A program made the translations under genes and the position numbers. Under the pieces are notes generated by a model. It was not told the DNA's origin. It did no database searches and saw only the letters and a program-made list of their open reading frames with translations. This document shows, one piece after another, positions 24,858 through 34,324 of a DNA stretch of 64,000 nt (position 1 is the first letter of the stretch; the number at the start of each line of letters is the position of its first letter). Origin of the DNA: Streptosporangiaceae bacterium (lineage in GTDB: Bacteria; Actinomycetota; Actinomycetes; Streptosporangiales; Streptosporangiaceae); contig JAOPYK010000170.1 in the NCBI GenBank assembly GCA_025964695.1, positions 51,480-115,479 on the forward strand, in the 5' to 3' direction.

Positions 24858-26108
24858 ATGGAAGTCCCAGGCAACAGCGTCTTGCGGCTGGTCGTGATCG
24901 GGCACGGTCCGGCCGGACACCGCCTGGTCGAGGCGCTGCGCGAGCGGGACACCGCCCACAGCTGGCAGATCACGGTGATCGGGGAGGAGATCCGCCCGGC
25001 CTATGACAGGGTGGCCCTGACGTCATACCTCAGCGAGGGTGCGGAGCTCGGTTATCCGGCGCACGGTCCCGAGGTCACCCTGCTGACCGGAGACCCGGTC
25101 GTCGCGATCGATCGTGCGAACCGTACGGTCACGACCCGATCGGGTGCGTCCGCCGGATACGACGCACTGGTGCTGGCCACCGGGTCGGCGCCGTTCGTGC
25201 CTCCGGTGCCGGGCAAGGACCTGCCCGGCGTCTTCGTCTACCGGACCATCGAGCATCTGGACGCGCTGCGCACCTTCGCGGCCGAACGGCTCGGTGCCGG
25301 CCACGCAGGTGGCCGGCGGGCGGGCGGAGTGGTCGTCGGCGGCGGCCTGCTCGGCCTGGAGGCGGCGCGGGCGCTGCAGGGGCTAGGGCTGGACACCCAC
25401 ATCGTCGAGGTCGCGCCATGGCTGATGCCCCGCCAGCTCGACGAAGGCGGTGGCGCCATGCTGCGCCGGCACATCGAGGCGCTCGGGCTGACCGTGCACG
25501 CGGGCGTCCCGATGGCGGGCCTGGCGGCGGGCGAGCACGGCAGGGTCGCGCGGGTGACGCTCAGCGACGACACGGAGATCGCCACCGAAGTCGTGGTCTT
25601 CTCGGCCGGTATCCGGCCGCGTGACGACCTGGCGCGCGCCTGCGGGCTGCCGGTGGGGGAGCGCGGCGGCATCGTGGTCGACGAGTCCTGCCGGACCGCC
25701 GACCCCGCCGTCTACGCCATCGGGGAGTGCGCGCTCGTCGGCGGGATGATCTACGGGCTGGTCGGCCCCTGCTTCTCGATGGCCGAGGTGGTCGCGAGCC
25801 GGCTCCTGGACGGGGAGGCGGGTACGGCGATGTTCCCCGGCGCGGACCTGTCCACCAAGCTGAAGCTCATGGGCGTCGACGACCGGCTCGGCATCTGCGC
25901 CGAGCTGGACGCCGCCATGGAACGCCATGTCGAGGCCTACTCCGACGAGTGGCGCGACATCCTCGAGGACCCGGTGACGCTGCGCCGCTTCGTCTCCTTC
26001 GTCAACGCTCCGGACACGCCGGACCAGAGCATCGCGTTCGAACCGGAACGCAACCAGATCAAGCCGGTCCTGGTGACCGATCCCCAGCTGGAGGTGATGC
26101 CCCGGTGA
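24858..26108 (+). CDS. nirB: NirB-like protein lacking the siroheme/iron-sulfur core
   Basis: 416 residues, whereas NirB is usually about 830-860. Residues 1-350 form a normal NirB FAD/NAD(P)H domain (VVIGHGPAGHRLVEALRE, YDRVALTSYL, VVGGGLLGLEAARALQGLG, STKLKLMGVD). The sequence then jumps to the extreme NirB C-terminus (DRLGICAELDAAMERHVEAY, then DEWRDILEDP, then RRFVSFVNAPDTPD). The BFD-like domain, both sulfite-reductase half domains and the siroheme/[4Fe-4S] cysteines are gone, removing about 430 residues in frame. Nitrite reduction is therefore not possible, though an NAD(P)H-FAD diaphorase could remain. The nirD GTG overlaps the stop by four bases. Confidence 0.85.
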   Translation: MEVPGNSVLRLVVIGHGPAGHRLVEALRERDTAHSWQITVIGEEIRPAYDRVALTSYLSEGAELGYPAHGPEVTLLTGDPVVAIDRANRTVTTRSGASAGYDALVLATGSAPFVPPVPGKDLPGVFVYRTIEHLDALRTFAAERLGAGHAGGRRAGGVVVGGGLLGLEAARALQGLGLDTHIVEVAPWLMPRQLDEGGGAMLRRHIEALGLTVHAGVPMAGLAAGEHGRVARVTLSDDTEIATEVVVFSAGIRPRDDLARACGLPVGERGGIVVDESCRTADPAVYAIGECALVGGMIYGLVGPCFSMAEVVASRLLDGEAGTAMFPGADLSTKLKLMGVDDRLGICAELDAAMERHVEAYSDEWRDILEDPVTLRRFVSFVNAPDTPDQSIAFEPERNQIKPVLVTDPQLEVMPR

Positions 26109-26464
26109 CGGCGCTCGCTGACACGACGACCCGGTGGGTCGACGTTTGCGCCTACGACGATCTGATGCCCGAGCGGGGTGCGTGCGCGCTCATCGACGGC
26201 ACCCAGGTCGCGGTCTTCCGCACCTACGACGGAGGGCTGTACGCCCTGTCCAACCACGACCCGTTCAGTGGCGCCTACGTGCTGGCACGCGGCATCCTCG
26301 GCACGCGAGAGGGAGTCCCCACAGTGGCCTCACCGATGTACAAGCAGGTCTTCGACCTGCGCACCGGGCGATGCCTGGACGACCCCGACCAGGCGGTGCC
26401 CGTCTTCGCCATCCGCAGGTCCCCGGCCGGGGCCGGCGACCGGGTGGAGGTGGCACTGCCTTGA
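26105..26464 (+). CDS. nirD: Nitrite reductase small subunit
   Basis: 119 residues from GTG 26105, which overlaps the nirB stop (GTGA). A Rieske-like beta fold without the Fe-S ligands, typical of NirD: RGACALIDGTQVAVFRTYDG, LYALSNHDPFSGAYVLARG, ASPMYKQVFDLRTGRCLDD. NirD normally stabilises or assists NirB during NADH-dependent nitrite reduction. The gene appears intact although its partner has lost its catalytic core. Confidence 0.92.
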   Translation: MTALADTTTRWVDVCAYDDLMPERGACALIDGTQVAVFRTYDGGLYALSNHDPFSGAYVLARGILGTREGVPTVASPMYKQVFDLRTGRCLDDPDQAVPVFAIRRSPAGAGDRVEVALP

Positions 26465-26546
26465 CAACGAGGCCGCGCCTTCTCGTGCAGTCACCGCCCG
26501 CCCGGCCGCGACCGCATGTGACCGAACGCACCAGGAGATGGCGACG

Positions 26547-27725
26547 ATGAACGCCGAGGGTGAGCCGCTATCCGGTTTCGCGGTCGGGGTGACCGCGGCC
26601 CGCCGGCATGAGGAGCTGGCATCCCTGCTGGAACGGCGCGGCGCCCGCGTCGTGCACGCTCCCGCGATCCGTCTCGTGCCGCTGTCGGACGATGCGGAGC
26701 TGCTGCACGCGACCGAGGACTGCATCGCCCAGTCCCTCGACTACGTGGTGGTCACCACGGGCATCGGGTTCCGCGCCTGGCTCGAGACCGCCGACGGGTG
26801 GGGGCTGCGCGACGACCTGATCGAGCGCTTCACCAAGGTGCGCATCCTCGCCCGGGGCCCCAAGGCCCGCGGGGCGATCCGGTCGGCGGGCCTCCAGGAG
26901 GAGTGGTCGCCGGAGTCGGAGAGCTGCACCGAGGTGCTCCACCATCTGCTCGCCACCGGGGTCGACGGGGCACGCATCGCCGTCCAGCTCTACGGTGAGC
27001 CGCTGCCCGAGTTCACCGACGCCCTGCGCCGGGCGGGCGCCGAGGTGGTGGAAATCCCCGTCTACCGGTGGTCGCGCACCGACGACTCGACGCCGTTGCG
27101 CCGGCTGGTCGGGCAGGCGGTCGCGGGCACGGTCGACGCCATCACGTTCACCAGCGCACCCGCGGTCGTCGCCACCCTGGCGGTGGCCGCTGAGGACGGG
27201 CTGGAGGAGGCCCTGCTGGAGGCGCTGCGCACCCATGTCGTGGCGGCCTGCGTCGGGCCGGTCACGGCCCAGCCGCTCGACGACCGCGGCGTGCCGACCG
27301 TGCAGCCCGAGCGGGCGCGGATCGGAGCACTGGTCCGGGCGCTGGTCCAGGACCTGCCGGTGCGCAGGGCCCGCAGGCTGCACGTGCGCGGGCACGCGCT
27401 GGAGCTGCGGGGGCACGCCGTCGTCCTCGACGGCCAGCTCCGCCCGATCGCACCGGCCCCGATGGCGATACTGCGCGCTCTGGCCAGGCGTCCGGGGCAT
27501 GTGGTGTCCCGCGCCGAGCTGTGCGGGGTGCTGCCGAGCCGGGTGGTGGCCAACGGCTCCCTCTTCGCCCGGGACGGCCGGCCGCAGGCCGACGAGCACG
27601 CGGTGGAGATGGCCGTGGCCAGGCTGCGCCGCGGGCTGGGCCGCTCCGGCATCGTGGAGACAGTGGTGAAACGGGGCTACCGGCTGGCCTGTGATCCGGC
27701 GGCCAGAGCCGAAGGAGTCGGGTGA
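26547..27725 (+). CDS. hemD: Uroporphyrinogen-III synthase fused to a winged-helix DNA-binding domain
   Basis: 392 residues from ATG 26547 (AGGAG nine bases upstream). Residues 8-265 match HemD: GVTAARRHEELASLLERRGA, DYVVVTTGIGFRAW, ITFTSAPAVVATL. This fold closes hydroxymethylbilane to uroporphyrinogen III, the precursor of siroheme. Residues about 285-385 are an OmpR/PhoB-type winged helix: LRPIAPAPMAILRALARRPG, then HVVSRAELCGVLP, then VEMAVARLRRGLG and VKRGYRLAC. The same fusion is known beside nitrite reductase genes in actinobacteria (Rv0260c type). It may link tetrapyrrole supply to transcription of this locus. The next gene overlaps by four bases. Confidence 0.9.
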   Translation: MNAEGEPLSGFAVGVTAARRHEELASLLERRGARVVHAPAIRLVPLSDDAELLHATEDCIAQSLDYVVVTTGIGFRAWLETADGWGLRDDLIERFTKVRILARGPKARGAIRSAGLQEEWSPESESCTEVLHHLLATGVDGARIAVQLYGEPLPEFTDALRRAGAEVVEIPVYRWSRTDDSTPLRRLVGQAVAGTVDAITFTSAPAVVATLAVAAEDGLEEALLEALRTHVVAACVGPVTAQPLDDRGVPTVQPERARIGALVRALVQDLPVRRARRLHVRGHALELRGHAVVLDGQLRPIAPAPMAILRALARRPGHVVSRAELCGVLPSRVVANGSLFARDGRPQADEHAVEMAVARLRRGLGRSGIVETVVKRGYRLACDPAARAEGVG

Positions 27726-28441
27726 CCGCGCCCGCACTGCTCGCGGTCGCGCACGGCACCCGCAACCCCGCGGGTCCCGAGACCGTGCGGGCACTGCTGG
27801 ACCGGGTGCGGGCACTGCGGCCCCGGCTGGAGATCGCCGAGGCCTACGCCGAGATGGCGAGTCCGCTGCTTGAGGACGCGGTGGCCGTCGTGGACGGCCC
27901 GGTCATCGCCGTCCCGCTCATGCTGGCACGCGGATACCACGCGCTGGTGGACATTCCCGGCCGGCTGAGGCCGCCGTCGGGTGGCTGGAGCGAGCGAGCG
28001 GCGATGGCACGCCCGCTGGGCCCGCACTCGCTGCTCGGGGCGGCACTGGTGGACCGGCTGGCGGCCTGCCGGGGGTCGGACGCCGTCGTTCTCGGGGCGG
28101 CCGGCTCCTCGGACCCGGCCGGGGTGTCCGATGTGCGGGTCGCCGCGCGGCTGCTCGGCCGCCGGCTGCAGCGCCCGGTGTCGTACGGCTTCGTGGCCGG
28201 CGGTGTACCGTCGCTCGCCGCCGTCGTCGAGGAGCTCAGAGGCCGCGGAGCCCGCCGCGTCACGGTGGCCGCCTATCTGCTGGCGCCCGGGCTGTTCCAC
28301 GACCGGATGCGGGCCGCCGGAGCCGACCAGGTCAGCGCGCCGATCGGCGCGCACGACGCGGTGGCGCGGCTGATCCTTCGCCGCTACGACGAGGTCTTCC
28401 CGCATGCCCGGCAGGGGCCCCCGGCGGCCGTCGCCGGCTGA
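27722..28441 (+). CDS. Sirohydrochlorin chelatase (CbiX/SirB type)
   Basis: 239 residues, GTG start overlapping the hemD stop. LLAVAHGTRNPAGPE carries the metal-binding His of the chelatase family. A second half-domain begins near residue 120 (VVLGAAGSSDPAG) and contains AAYLLAPGLFHDRM, with a further His. It inserts iron to complete siroheme, the cofactor of nitrite and sulfite reductase. With hemD this forms a siroheme supply pair that appears intact while NirB in the same locus has lost its siroheme domain. Confidence 0.9.
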   Translation: MTAPALLAVAHGTRNPAGPETVRALLDRVRALRPRLEIAEAYAEMASPLLEDAVAVVDGPVIAVPLMLARGYHALVDIPGRLRPPSGGWSERAAMARPLGPHSLLGAALVDRLAACRGSDAVVLGAAGSSDPAGVSDVRVAARLLGRRLQRPVSYGFVAGGVPSLAAVVEELRGRGARRVTVAAYLLAPGLFHDRMRAAGADQVSAPIGAHDAVARLILRRYDEVFPHARQGPPAAVAG

Positions 28442-28612
28442 GCCGGTCGGGAGGTTCACCGAACCTTGGCCACCGCTTTCCGTGAACGGCGCGTGGTTTT
28501 GCGTGACCGGTTCTAGGCTGACCGGGAATGCTTGCTCTCGGATCCACCATCGGAAGCTCGCACGCGGGCTCTCCGGCGGCGGTTCATTCGCAACCGCGAC
28601 GAGGAGACGGCC

Positions 28613-29419
28613 ATGCCGCAGATGACGTCGTACGAGCCCGGCACCCCGTGCTGGGTGGATCTGTCCAGCCCCGATCCCGCCGTGGCGGAGGCCTTCTACG
28701 GCGGCCTGTTCGGCTGGGACGCGCACACGAGCCCGGATCCGGACGCCGGCGGATACACCTTGTTCACCATGGCCGACACGCTGGGCGGCATCCAAGGTCA
28801 TGAGCTGGCCGCGGTGATGCCGATCACCGAGGAGGGCCAGCCGCCGGTCTGGACCACCTACGTCAGCGTCGCCGACGTGGACGCGACCGCCAAGAAGGTC
28901 ACCGGAGCCGGCGGCACCCTGCTCATGGAGCCGATGGACGTCATGGGCCAGGGCCGCATGGCGATCTTCACGGACGACCAGGGCGCGGTCGTCGGTGCCT
29001 GGCAGCCGCTCACCTTCCGCGGCGCCGGCTTCGTCAACGATCCGAACACCTACTGCTGGAGCGAGCTGGCCTGCCGGGACATCGACAAGGCCAAGGCGTT
29101 CTATCGGGAGGTCTTCGGCTGGCAGGCGGAGACCCATCCGTTCGGCTCGTCCACCTACACCGAGTGGACGCTCAACGGATCTTCCATCGGAGGGATGATC
29201 CAGATGAACGAGATGTGGCCCGAGGACCTCCCGGCGCACTGGATGCCCTACTTCGCCGTCGAGGACTGTGACGCGGCGGCCGAGCGGGCGGCCGATCTGG
29301 GCGGCGCCATCTCGGTCCCGCCTCATGACATCCCGATCGGCCGGTTCGCCGTGCTCGACGATCCGAGCGGCGCCTTCTTCTCCGTCATCCGGTTCACCAC
29401 GGATCCCGCCTCAGCCTGA
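28613..29419 (+). CDS. VOC-family protein with two glyoxalase-like domains
   Basis: 268 residues from ATG 28613 (GAGGAG upstream). Two tandem vicinal-oxygen-chelate modules: residues 10-130 (PCWVDLSSPDPAVAEAFYGG, LFGWD) and 140-262 (CWSELACRDIDKAKAFYREV, FGWQAETH). This architecture is common in actinomycetes, where members are often called hydroxylases or glyoxalases without proof. The substrate is unknown. It is convergent with the sigma factor gene. Confidence 0.85.
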   Translation: MPQMTSYEPGTPCWVDLSSPDPAVAEAFYGGLFGWDAHTSPDPDAGGYTLFTMADTLGGIQGHELAAVMPITEEGQPPVWTTYVSVADVDATAKKVTGAGGTLLMEPMDVMGQGRMAIFTDDQGAVVGAWQPLTFRGAGFVNDPNTYCWSELACRDIDKAKAFYREVFGWQAETHPFGSSTYTEWTLNGSSIGGMIQMNEMWPEDLPAHWMPYFAVEDCDAAAERAADLGGAISVPPHDIPIGRFAVLDDPSGAFFSVIRFTTDPASA

Positions 29420-29572
29420 CAGGCCGCCCCGGGGCTCTCCCATCTGGTCGCCCGTCGCCGGCGGGTCGGCCCGGTCCGCCCGTGCCCGCTCGGGCCGGTC
29501 CGCGAAGCGCCCGTCGTGGTGGGCGAGCACCCGCAGCAGCAGGCTCTCCAGCTCCTGGCGCGGACGACAAAG

Positions 29573-29608
29573 ATCACGGCGAAGGCCCTTGAGGGCCTTC
29601 GCCGTGAT
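29573..29608. terminator. Strong terminator after the sigma factor gene
   Basis: A perfect 17-bp stem (ATCACGGCGAAGGCCCT with its complement) closes a 2-nt spacer (functionally a 4-nt loop). It lies between convergent genes and probably works both ways. Confidence 0.9.
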
Positions 29609-29627
29609 GTGGTGCCGGGGACTCGCC

Positions 29628-30893
29628 TCAGACGGCGAAGTCGAGCAGCGGCTGCGCGTTGCTGGGGTGCCGCAGCTTGGACAGCGATTCCTTCTCGAGC
29701 TGGCGGATCCGCTCCCGGGTCAGGCCCAGGTGCTTGCCGATCTCGTCGAGGGTGCGCGGGGTCCCGTCGTAGAGGCCGAAGCGCATCGCCATGATCTTCT
29801 CTTCGCGCGGGGAGAGCACGCCGAGGGCACGGCGCAGCTGCGCGGCCATGATCTGCCGATCGACCAGGTCGGAGGCCTCGGGGCTGTCGGTGTCCTCGAT
29901 GAGGTCACCGATACGGGTCTCACCCTCGTCGCCGATGGTGGAGTCCAGGCTGATCGGCTGGCGGCTGGTGCGCAGCAGCTCCCGGACCATCTCGGGGGGC
30001 TTGCCGAGCTCGTCGGCCAGTTCCTCTGGGGTGGGTTCGCGGCCGAGCCGCTGGTGCATGTCGCGCTCGATCCGGCTCAGCTTGCTGAGCAGCTCCAGCA
30101 CGTGCACGGGAAGCCTGATGGTGCGGGCCGAGTCGGCGAAGCCGCGCTGAATGGCCTGCCGGATCCACCACATGGCGTAGGTGGAGAACTTGTAACCCTT
30201 GCTGTAGTCGAACTTCTCCACAGCCCTGATCAGGCCGAGGTTGCCCTCTTGGACCACGTCGAGCAGGGACAGACCGCGGTCGGAGTACTTCTTGGCCACC
30301 GACACGACGAGCCGCAGGTTGGCCTCGAGCATGTGGGCCTTGGCGCGCTGGCCGTCCTCGACGATCCACTCGAGATCATGACGCAGCTGGGCACTGATCC
30401 GCTTCCCGCACTCCAGCTTGTGCTCGGCGTACAGGCCGGCCTCGATGCGCTTGGCGAGGTCCACCTCCTGCTCGGCGGTGAGCAGCGGACGCCGGCCGAT
30501 CGCCTTGAGATAGGTGTGGACCGAGTCACCCATCACCGAGGACTGGTCGTCCAGATCCTTGGTGGAGTTCAGCTCGATACCGGGCTCGACTTCCACGTCT
30601 TCGTCCTCGTCGGCGCCGGTCTCCGTCGTCTTGGCGGAGGTGGTCTTCACGGCCCGCTTGCGGGTCGTCTTGGTCTTGGCGGGAGCCTCGTCCTCGGTGG
30701 CCAGCTGCACCCCTGCCTCGGAGAGTTCGCGCAGCAGCGACCGGCCCTCGGCAGGCGTGATGCCGGCGCTCTCGAACGCCTGGCGAACCTCGTTGAGCGC
30801 GAGGTGCCCTTGGACCCGTCCGCGCTCGAGAAGCGCGTCGAGGGGCATGTCGATCGGCTTCGCGGAGGAAGTCACTCGGGCGGTTCGGGGCAT
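29628..30893 (-). CDS. RNA polymerase sigma-70 factor (principal or group-2 type)
   Basis: 421 residues from ATG 30893, preceded by GGGAGGGAGG. An N-terminal region 1.1-like domain (about 15-55) and a Lys/Thr/Glu-rich linker precede region 1.2 ([20 protein letters not shown]), region 2 ([50 protein letters not shown]), region 3 and region 4 ([20 protein letters not shown]). Regions 2.4-3 ([20 protein letters not shown]) depart from the canonical HrdB sequence, so this may be a second, HrdA/C/D-like sigma factor. No anti-sigma gene is adjacent. Confidence 0.92.
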   Translation of the reverse strand: MPRTARVTSSAKPIDMPLDALLERGRVQGHLALNEVRQAFESAGITPAEGRSLLRELSEAGVQLATEDEAPAKTKTTRKRAVKTTSAKTTETGADEDEDVEVEPGIELNSTKDLDDQSSVMGDSVHTYLKAIGRRPLLTAEQEVDLAKRIEAGLYAEHKLECGKRISAQLRHDLEWIVEDGQRAKAHMLEANLRLVVSVAKKYSDRGLSLLDVVQEGNLGLIRAVEKFDYSKGYKFSTYAMWWIRQAIQRGFADSARTIRLPVHVLELLSKLSRIERDMHQRLGREPTPEELADELGKPPEMVRELLRTSRQPISLDSTIGDEGETRIGDLIEDTDSPEASDLVDRQIMAAQLRRALGVLSPREEKIMAMRFGLYDGTPRTLDEIGKHLGLTRERIRQLEKESLSKLRHPSNAQPLLDFAV

Positions 30894-31126
30894 GAGGACA
30901 CCTCCCTCCCTTCGCTGGTCAGTGGGCCACAGGATGTGAACAAGTTTTCGTGGGGCACTTATCGGAACGCCTCGGGACAGGGCTGTTGTTCCCGACCAGG
31001 GCAAACTATGCATGATCGGCCTTTATCACCTCTTAGTCGCCCGTAGACCGGGTGCTGAGGGAGGTGCCGGCGGGGTGATCAAGGTCTGTGGGCTGGCACG
31101 GGCGCCCACGACCCGGCCGACGGTGC

Positions 31127-31142
31127 CTTACTGTGTAAAGGC
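31127..31142. promoter_or_regulatory. CCTTTAC-N3-GTAA element, copy 2
   Basis: CTTACTGTGTAAAGGC covers the stop codon of the CDF transporter gene. Its coding role (Phe-Thr-Gln-stop) may explain it alone, so regulatory meaning is uncertain. Confidence 0.3.
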
Positions 31143-32150
31143 GCCGGGCTCGTCGCCCTCGGGCGTCGCTCCCGGCTGGGGGGTGACCCGGCCGTACCGT
31201 GCGATCACCCGCTCCCGGAGCACCGGATCGTCGCGGGGAACCGGTTCGAGGAACACCTCGTCGATCTCCTGCCAACCCTCTCGCAGCGCCTGGGTCAGCC
31301 GGACGCAGGTCCGTTCCACCTGCCCGGCGGTCAGGTCGTCGCGGAAGTCGAGCCGGGCGCAGACCAGGATCTGGTCGGTGCCCATGGTGAGGGTGATGAT
31401 GTCCACGACCCACTCGATCTCGGGGGCGGCGGCGAGCAGTTCCTTTACACCCCTGACCAGGCGGGGGTCGGCCTGGTTGCCGATGAGCAGGTTCCTGTTG
31501 ATCCGGCCGAGCAGAAGCGCGACCGCGCTGAGCACGACGCCGATCAGTATGGACGCGATGCCGTCGTAGGCCGCGACACCGGTGAGGTGGTGCAGGCCGA
31601 GGCCGGCGAAGGCCAGCAGCAGACCGACGAGGGCGGCGGAGTCCTCGAGCAGCACGCTGACCGACGTCGGCTCATCGGTCCGCCTGATGTAGGCGAACAA
31701 CTCCAGCTCGTGATGGCGGGCGTCGGCACGGACCTGCCGCATGGCCTGCCGCCACGACAGCGATTCCAGCAGGAAGGCCACGGCGAGCACGATGTAGCCG
31801 ACGATCGGGTCGGACTCCGCCCTGGTGTGACCGATGAGAGCCTGGATCCCCTGCACGAAGGCGAACAGCGCGCCCATCCCGAAGATGGCCACGGCGACGA
31901 GCAGAGACCAGAAATAGCGTTCCTTGCCGTACCCCAGCGGATGCCGCCGGTCGGCCGGCCGGCCGCTCCGGCGCAGTGCCGCCAGCAGCAGCAGCTCGTT
32001 GAAGGTGTCGGCGATGGAGTGCGCCGCCTCGGCGGCCATCGCCACCGATCCGGTGACGACGGCAGCGATGATCTTCGCGATCGCGATGCCGAGATTCGCG
32101 GCGAGCGCGAGCAGGACGGTGAACCTGCTCTCCTTAGGCTGGTCGTTCAC
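31128..32150 (-). CDS. Cation diffusion facilitator transporter
   Basis: 340 residues. Six membrane helices are visible between about residues 10 and 230, with the metal-site motif AAEAAHSIADTFNE in TM2 and HHLTG plus DGIASILIG in TM5. A C-terminal cytoplasmic metallochaperone-like domain follows (about 240-320). CDF proteins export Zn, Co, Fe or similar metals using the proton gradient. The GTG start overlaps the menE stop by 17 bases, so the two are cotranscribed. A metal link to menaquinone is not otherwise obvious. Confidence 0.9.
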   Translation of the reverse strand: MNDQPKESRFTVLLALAANLGIAIAKIIAAVVTGSVAMAAEAAHSIADTFNELLLLAALRRSGRPADRRHPLGYGKERYFWSLLVAVAIFGMGALFAFVQGIQALIGHTRAESDPIVGYIVLAVAFLLESLSWRQAMRQVRADARHHELELFAYIRRTDEPTSVSVLLEDSAALVGLLLAFAGLGLHHLTGVAAYDGIASILIGVVLSAVALLLGRINRNLLIGNQADPRLVRGVKELLAAAPEIEWVVDIITLTMGTDQILVCARLDFRDDLTAGQVERTCVRLTQALREGWQEIDEVFLEPVPRDDPVLRERVIARYGRVTPQPGATPEGDEPGAFTQ

Positions 32151-33318
32151 CGGATCCTCGCCGCAGCCGCTCGAGGTCGGGCTTGCCGGAGGGCAGCAGC
32201 GGGATGGCCTCGACCAGTTCGAGCTCGCGCGGAGCCGCGTACCCGGGCAGGGCCGAACGCACCCACGAGCGCAGTTCCTCCAGTGACGGCACCCGTGCCC
32301 CCGGCACTACCACGGCCGTCACCTTCTCGCCCCACTCGGCGTCGGGACGGCCCACCACCACGACGTCCTTCACCGCGGGATGCCGCGACAGCAGCGAGGC
32401 GACCTCACCGGCGACGACCTTCTCCCCGCCGGTGTTGACGACGTCGTCGGCGCGGCCCCGGATCCGGAGCACGCCGTCCTTCAGCACGCCGAGGTCCTGG
32501 GTGACGAACCATGTCCCGTCCCGTACCGCCGAGGTCAGGTCGGGGCGCAGCCGGTAGCCGGTAAACAGTGACGGCCCGGCCAGCCGGACGCGCCCGTCGT
32601 CGCCGACGCCCACCGAGACCCCGTCGAGCGGGACGCCGTCGTAGACACAGCCGCCACAGGTCTCGCTCATGCCGTACGTCGTGAACACCCGAACGCCCTG
32701 GGCCCGCGCGGACGCGGGCAGCTCGGGCGGCGCGGCCGCGCCGCCCAGCAGGATCGTCCGGAAGGCGGACAGGTCGGCCCCGGCGTCCAGCAGCCGCCGT
32801 AGCTGGGTGGGCACCAGGGACAGGTGCGCGGCCCCGCTGGAGACGGTCCCGGACACGGAGAAGCGCGGATGGATGATCGGGGGAGTGCCGGCCACCAGGG
32901 ACCGGACGAGCACCTGGACACCGGCGATATGGCTGGTCGGCAGGCAGCACAGCCAGCGCTCACCGGGCCGTGCCTCCAGGCGGGCCAGCGTCGCGGTGGC
33001 CGAGTGCAGCAGCGCGGCCGCGGACAGCTCCACGATCTTGGGCGTTCCGGTGGATCCGGAGGTGGCGATGAGCACCGCGGTGTCGTCGGCGACCGGCACG
33101 TGCGCGCCGCCCGGCTCGTACCGTCGTACGCCGTCAGTGGTCTCGACCTCATCGGGGGCCAGCGCGTCGATCAGGGACGCCAGAGCCGATGCCGGCAGAT
33201 CCGGCGAGAGCGGGCAGATCGCCGGGCCGACACCGTCCAGGGCGCCGGACAGGGCCCGCAGCAGTGGGGGGCCCGGCGGCAGGACGACGGCCCTCAGACG
33301 ACGAGTCATAGTGATCAC
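32134..33318 (-). CDS. menE: o-Succinylbenzoate-CoA ligase
   Basis: 394 residues, adenylate-forming enzyme that activates o-succinylbenzoate for ring closure by MenB. Motifs: VLIATSGSTGTPKIVELS (P-loop-like), TTYGMSETCGG, the hinge RIRGRADDVVNTGGEKV, and the catalytic Lys near LLPSGKPDLERL. It is shorter than Bacillus MenE (about 490), as usual for actinobacteria. ATG 33309 is an alternative start. It is divergent from menB across about 77 bases. Confidence 0.93.
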   Translation of the reverse strand: MITMTRRLRAVVLPPGPPLLRALSGALDGVGPAICPLSPDLPASALASLIDALAPDEVETTDGVRRYEPGGAHVPVADDTAVLIATSGSTGTPKIVELSAAALLHSATATLARLEARPGERWLCCLPTSHIAGVQVLVRSLVAGTPPIIHPRFSVSGTVSSGAAHLSLVPTQLRRLLDAGADLSAFRTILLGGAAAPPELPASARAQGVRVFTTYGMSETCGGCVYDGVPLDGVSVGVGDDGRVRLAGPSLFTGYRLRPDLTSAVRDGTWFVTQDLGVLKDGVLRIRGRADDVVNTGGEKVVAGEVASLLSRHPAVKDVVVVGRPDAEWGEKVTAVVVPGARVPSLEELRSWVRSALPGYAAPRELELVEAIPLLPSGKPDLERLRRGSGERPA

Positions 33319-33395
33319 CAGGCTAGTCGACCCCGATTACCCGGACCGCACCTACCGGCGATTGAATGGTGCCGGCTGAGGAGGAGTTGACGCAC

Positions 33396-34292
33396 ATGGT
33401 TTCCGAGCTGTTCGATCCGGACGCGTGGAAGGTCGTCGAAGGTTTCAATTTCAGGGACATCACCTATCACCGGGCCGTCGACCAGGGGACGGTGCGGATC
33501 GCGTTCAACCGGCCGGAGGTGCGCAACGCGTTCCGGCCGGGCACGGTCGACGAGCTCTATCGGGCCTTCGACCACGCCCGGCTGAGCGGTGACGTGGGCT
33601 GTGTCCTGCTCACCGGCAACGGGCCCTCACCCAAGGATGGGGGCTGGGCGTTCTGCTCCGGCGGGGATCAGCGGATCCGCGGTAAGGACGGTTACAAGTA
33701 CGCTTCCGGAGACACCAGCCAGACCATTGATCCGGCCAGGGCCGGGCGGCTGCACATCCTGGAGGTGCAGCGGCTGATCCGGTTCATGGGGAAGATCGTC
33801 ATCTGCGTGGTGCCCGGCTGGGCGGCGGGCGGCGGGCACAGCCTGCACGTGGTCTCGGACCTGACCCTCGCCTCCCGCGAGCACGCCCGGTTCAAGCAGA
33901 CCGACGCCGACGTCGCCAGCTTCGACGGCGGATTCGGCTCCGCCTACCTGGCCCGGCAGGTCGGGCAGAAGTTCGCCCGCGAGATCTTCTTCCTGGGCGA
34001 CACCTACACCGCCGAGGACGCCCACCGGATGGGCATGGTCAACGCGGTCGTGCCGCACGCCGAGCTCGAGGCGACCGCCCTGGAATGGGCGCGTAAGATC
34101 AACGCAAAGAGCCCCACGGCTCAGCGGATGCTGAAGTTCTCCTTCAACCTCATCGACGACGGACTGGTCGGCCAGCAGGTGTTCGCGGGCGAGGCCACCC
34201 GGCTCGCGTACGGCACCGATGAGGCCGCCGAGGGCCGGGACTCCTTCCTGGAGAAGCGCGACCCGGACTGGTCGCCCTATCCCTGGTATTAA
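33396..34292 (+). CDS. menB: 1,4-Dihydroxy-2-naphthoyl-CoA synthase
   Basis: 298 residues from ATG 33396, with GGAGGAG at good spacing. Crotonase-fold enzyme that cyclises o-succinylbenzoyl-CoA. RIAFNRPEVRNAFRP, then FCSGGDQRIRGKDGY, then VVPGWAAGGGHSLHVVSDLT, then FKQTDADVASFDGGFGSAYL and the C-terminal EKRDPDWSPYPWY are all hallmarks of MenB. It is followed by menC after 32 bases and starts the menB-menC-menD transcript. Confidence 0.97.
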   Translation: MVSELFDPDAWKVVEGFNFRDITYHRAVDQGTVRIAFNRPEVRNAFRPGTVDELYRAFDHARLSGDVGCVLLTGNGPSPKDGGWAFCSGGDQRIRGKDGYKYASGDTSQTIDPARAGRLHILEVQRLIRFMGKIVICVVPGWAAGGGHSLHVVSDLTLASREHARFKQTDADVASFDGGFGSAYLARQVGQKFAREIFFLGDTYTAEDAHRMGMVNAVVPHAELEATALEWARKINAKSPTAQRMLKFSFNLIDDGLVGQQVFAGEATRLAYGTDEAAEGRDSFLEKRDPDWSPYPWY

Positions 34293-34324
34293 GAGCGAGA
34301 CGAACGGCGAGGGCGGGGTTGTTC

